From contig JAPUKI010000402.1 in the NCBI GenBank assembly GCA_027295745.1, positions 1 to 5,913 of the forward strand: DNA of 5,913 nt. The letters run 5' to 3'. The DNA is from Acidobacteriota bacterium (lineage in GTDB: Bacteria; Acidobacteriota; UBA6911; RPQK01; JADFOI01). How positions within the stretch are numbered: position 1 is the first letter of the stretch; each line of letters opens with the position of its first letter. The notes below the pieces were generated by a model, which saw nothing but the letters and a program-made list of their open reading frames with translations, was not told where the DNA came from and made no database searches. The position numbers and the translations under genes were made by a program. Shown here piece by piece: positions 5,796 through 5,913 of this stretch.

Positions 5796-5913
5796 GAGTA
5801 CCGCTGTGAAGACTGCGGAGACACGATTGAAGTCATTCAGAAATTCTCCGACACACCACTCTCCCTATGTAAAGCCTGTGGGGGATCATTGGAACGTCTC
5901 CTCTCTCCTCCCA
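5784..5913 (+). CDS. FmdB-family zinc-ribbon protein, partial at window end
   Basis: The reading frame starts MPLYEYRCEDCGD and continues 43 complete codons to the window edge, still open. Two CxxC pairs (C8/C11 and C29/C32), the latter in CKACGG, form the rubredoxin-like zinc ribbon of the FmdB putative regulatory protein family (the CxxC_CxxC_SSSS family). Its members are small proteins of about 60-110 residues, often with a Ser- or Gly-rich tail that would lie outside the window. The founding member was linked to formamidase/amidase regulation, but most homologues have no proven role. The start is secure: AGGAGG at 5774-5779 precedes the ATG by 4 bases, and MPxYEYxC is the family's normal N-terminus. 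It is divergent from galU. Confidence 0.93.
   Translation, partial: MPLYEYRCEDCGDTIEVIQKFSDTPLSLCKACGGSLERLLSPP

Noticed and set aside
1..5913. CRISPR array, insertion sequence, phage or defence system
   Set aside because: No spaced direct repeats, transposase, integrase or defence domains are visible; the genes are mainly housekeeping. The only mobile-like trace is the 42-bp palindrome at 2411-2452.

Overview
This is a bacterial chromosomal window of roughly 50% GC with housekeeping content. Gene style and spacing are typical of a free-living bacterium. The protein repertoire, together with a GGGTCTGACC-type dispersed element, loosely suggests an Acidobacteriota- or deltaproteobacteria-like lineage. 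That placement rests on recalled family patterns and is weak.

Left part (1-1356): the window opens inside a minus-strand tRNA-Ser(UGA) gene, of which only the 5' half is present. A plausible promoter lies just upstream of it. Divergent from it, on the plus strand, is a 400-residue FAD-dependent oxidoreductase of the geranylgeranyl-reductase/PHBH-like superfamily. Its sequence looks more like the flavoenzymes of secondary lipid or polyketide pathways than like true geranylgeranyl reductases.

Main part (1396-5625): four minus-strand genes, in transcription order galU, serS, a GntR-family regulator and an adenosine-deaminase-family enzyme. galU and serS are 6 bp apart, and the serS ribosome binding site overlaps the galU stop, so they are clearly co-transcribed. 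serS and the regulator are separated by 50 bp that hold a perfect hairpin. The regulator and the deaminase overlap by 17 bp. That overlap lies in a 42-bp REP-like imperfect palindrome that supplies both the last residues of the regulator and the N-terminal extension of the deaminase. The deaminase gene converges on the oxidoreductase gene, with a 39-bp gap holding a short palindrome.

Right part (5626-5913): a 158-bp divergent intergenic region carries the probable galU promoter (minus) and a candidate promoter for an FmdB-type zinc-ribbon gene (plus), which runs off the window. A perfect 11-bp inverted repeat links the candidate -10 box of this gene to its start codon.

Functionally the minus-strand group mixes UDP-glucose synthesis, serine-tRNA charging, a one-component regulator with an unrecognised sensor domain, and purine-nucleoside (or aminodeoxyfutalosine) deamination. 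I see no CRISPR array, no intact transposase and no clear novel multi-gene system. The most interesting spot is the repeat-remodelled regulator/deaminase junction at 2411-2470.
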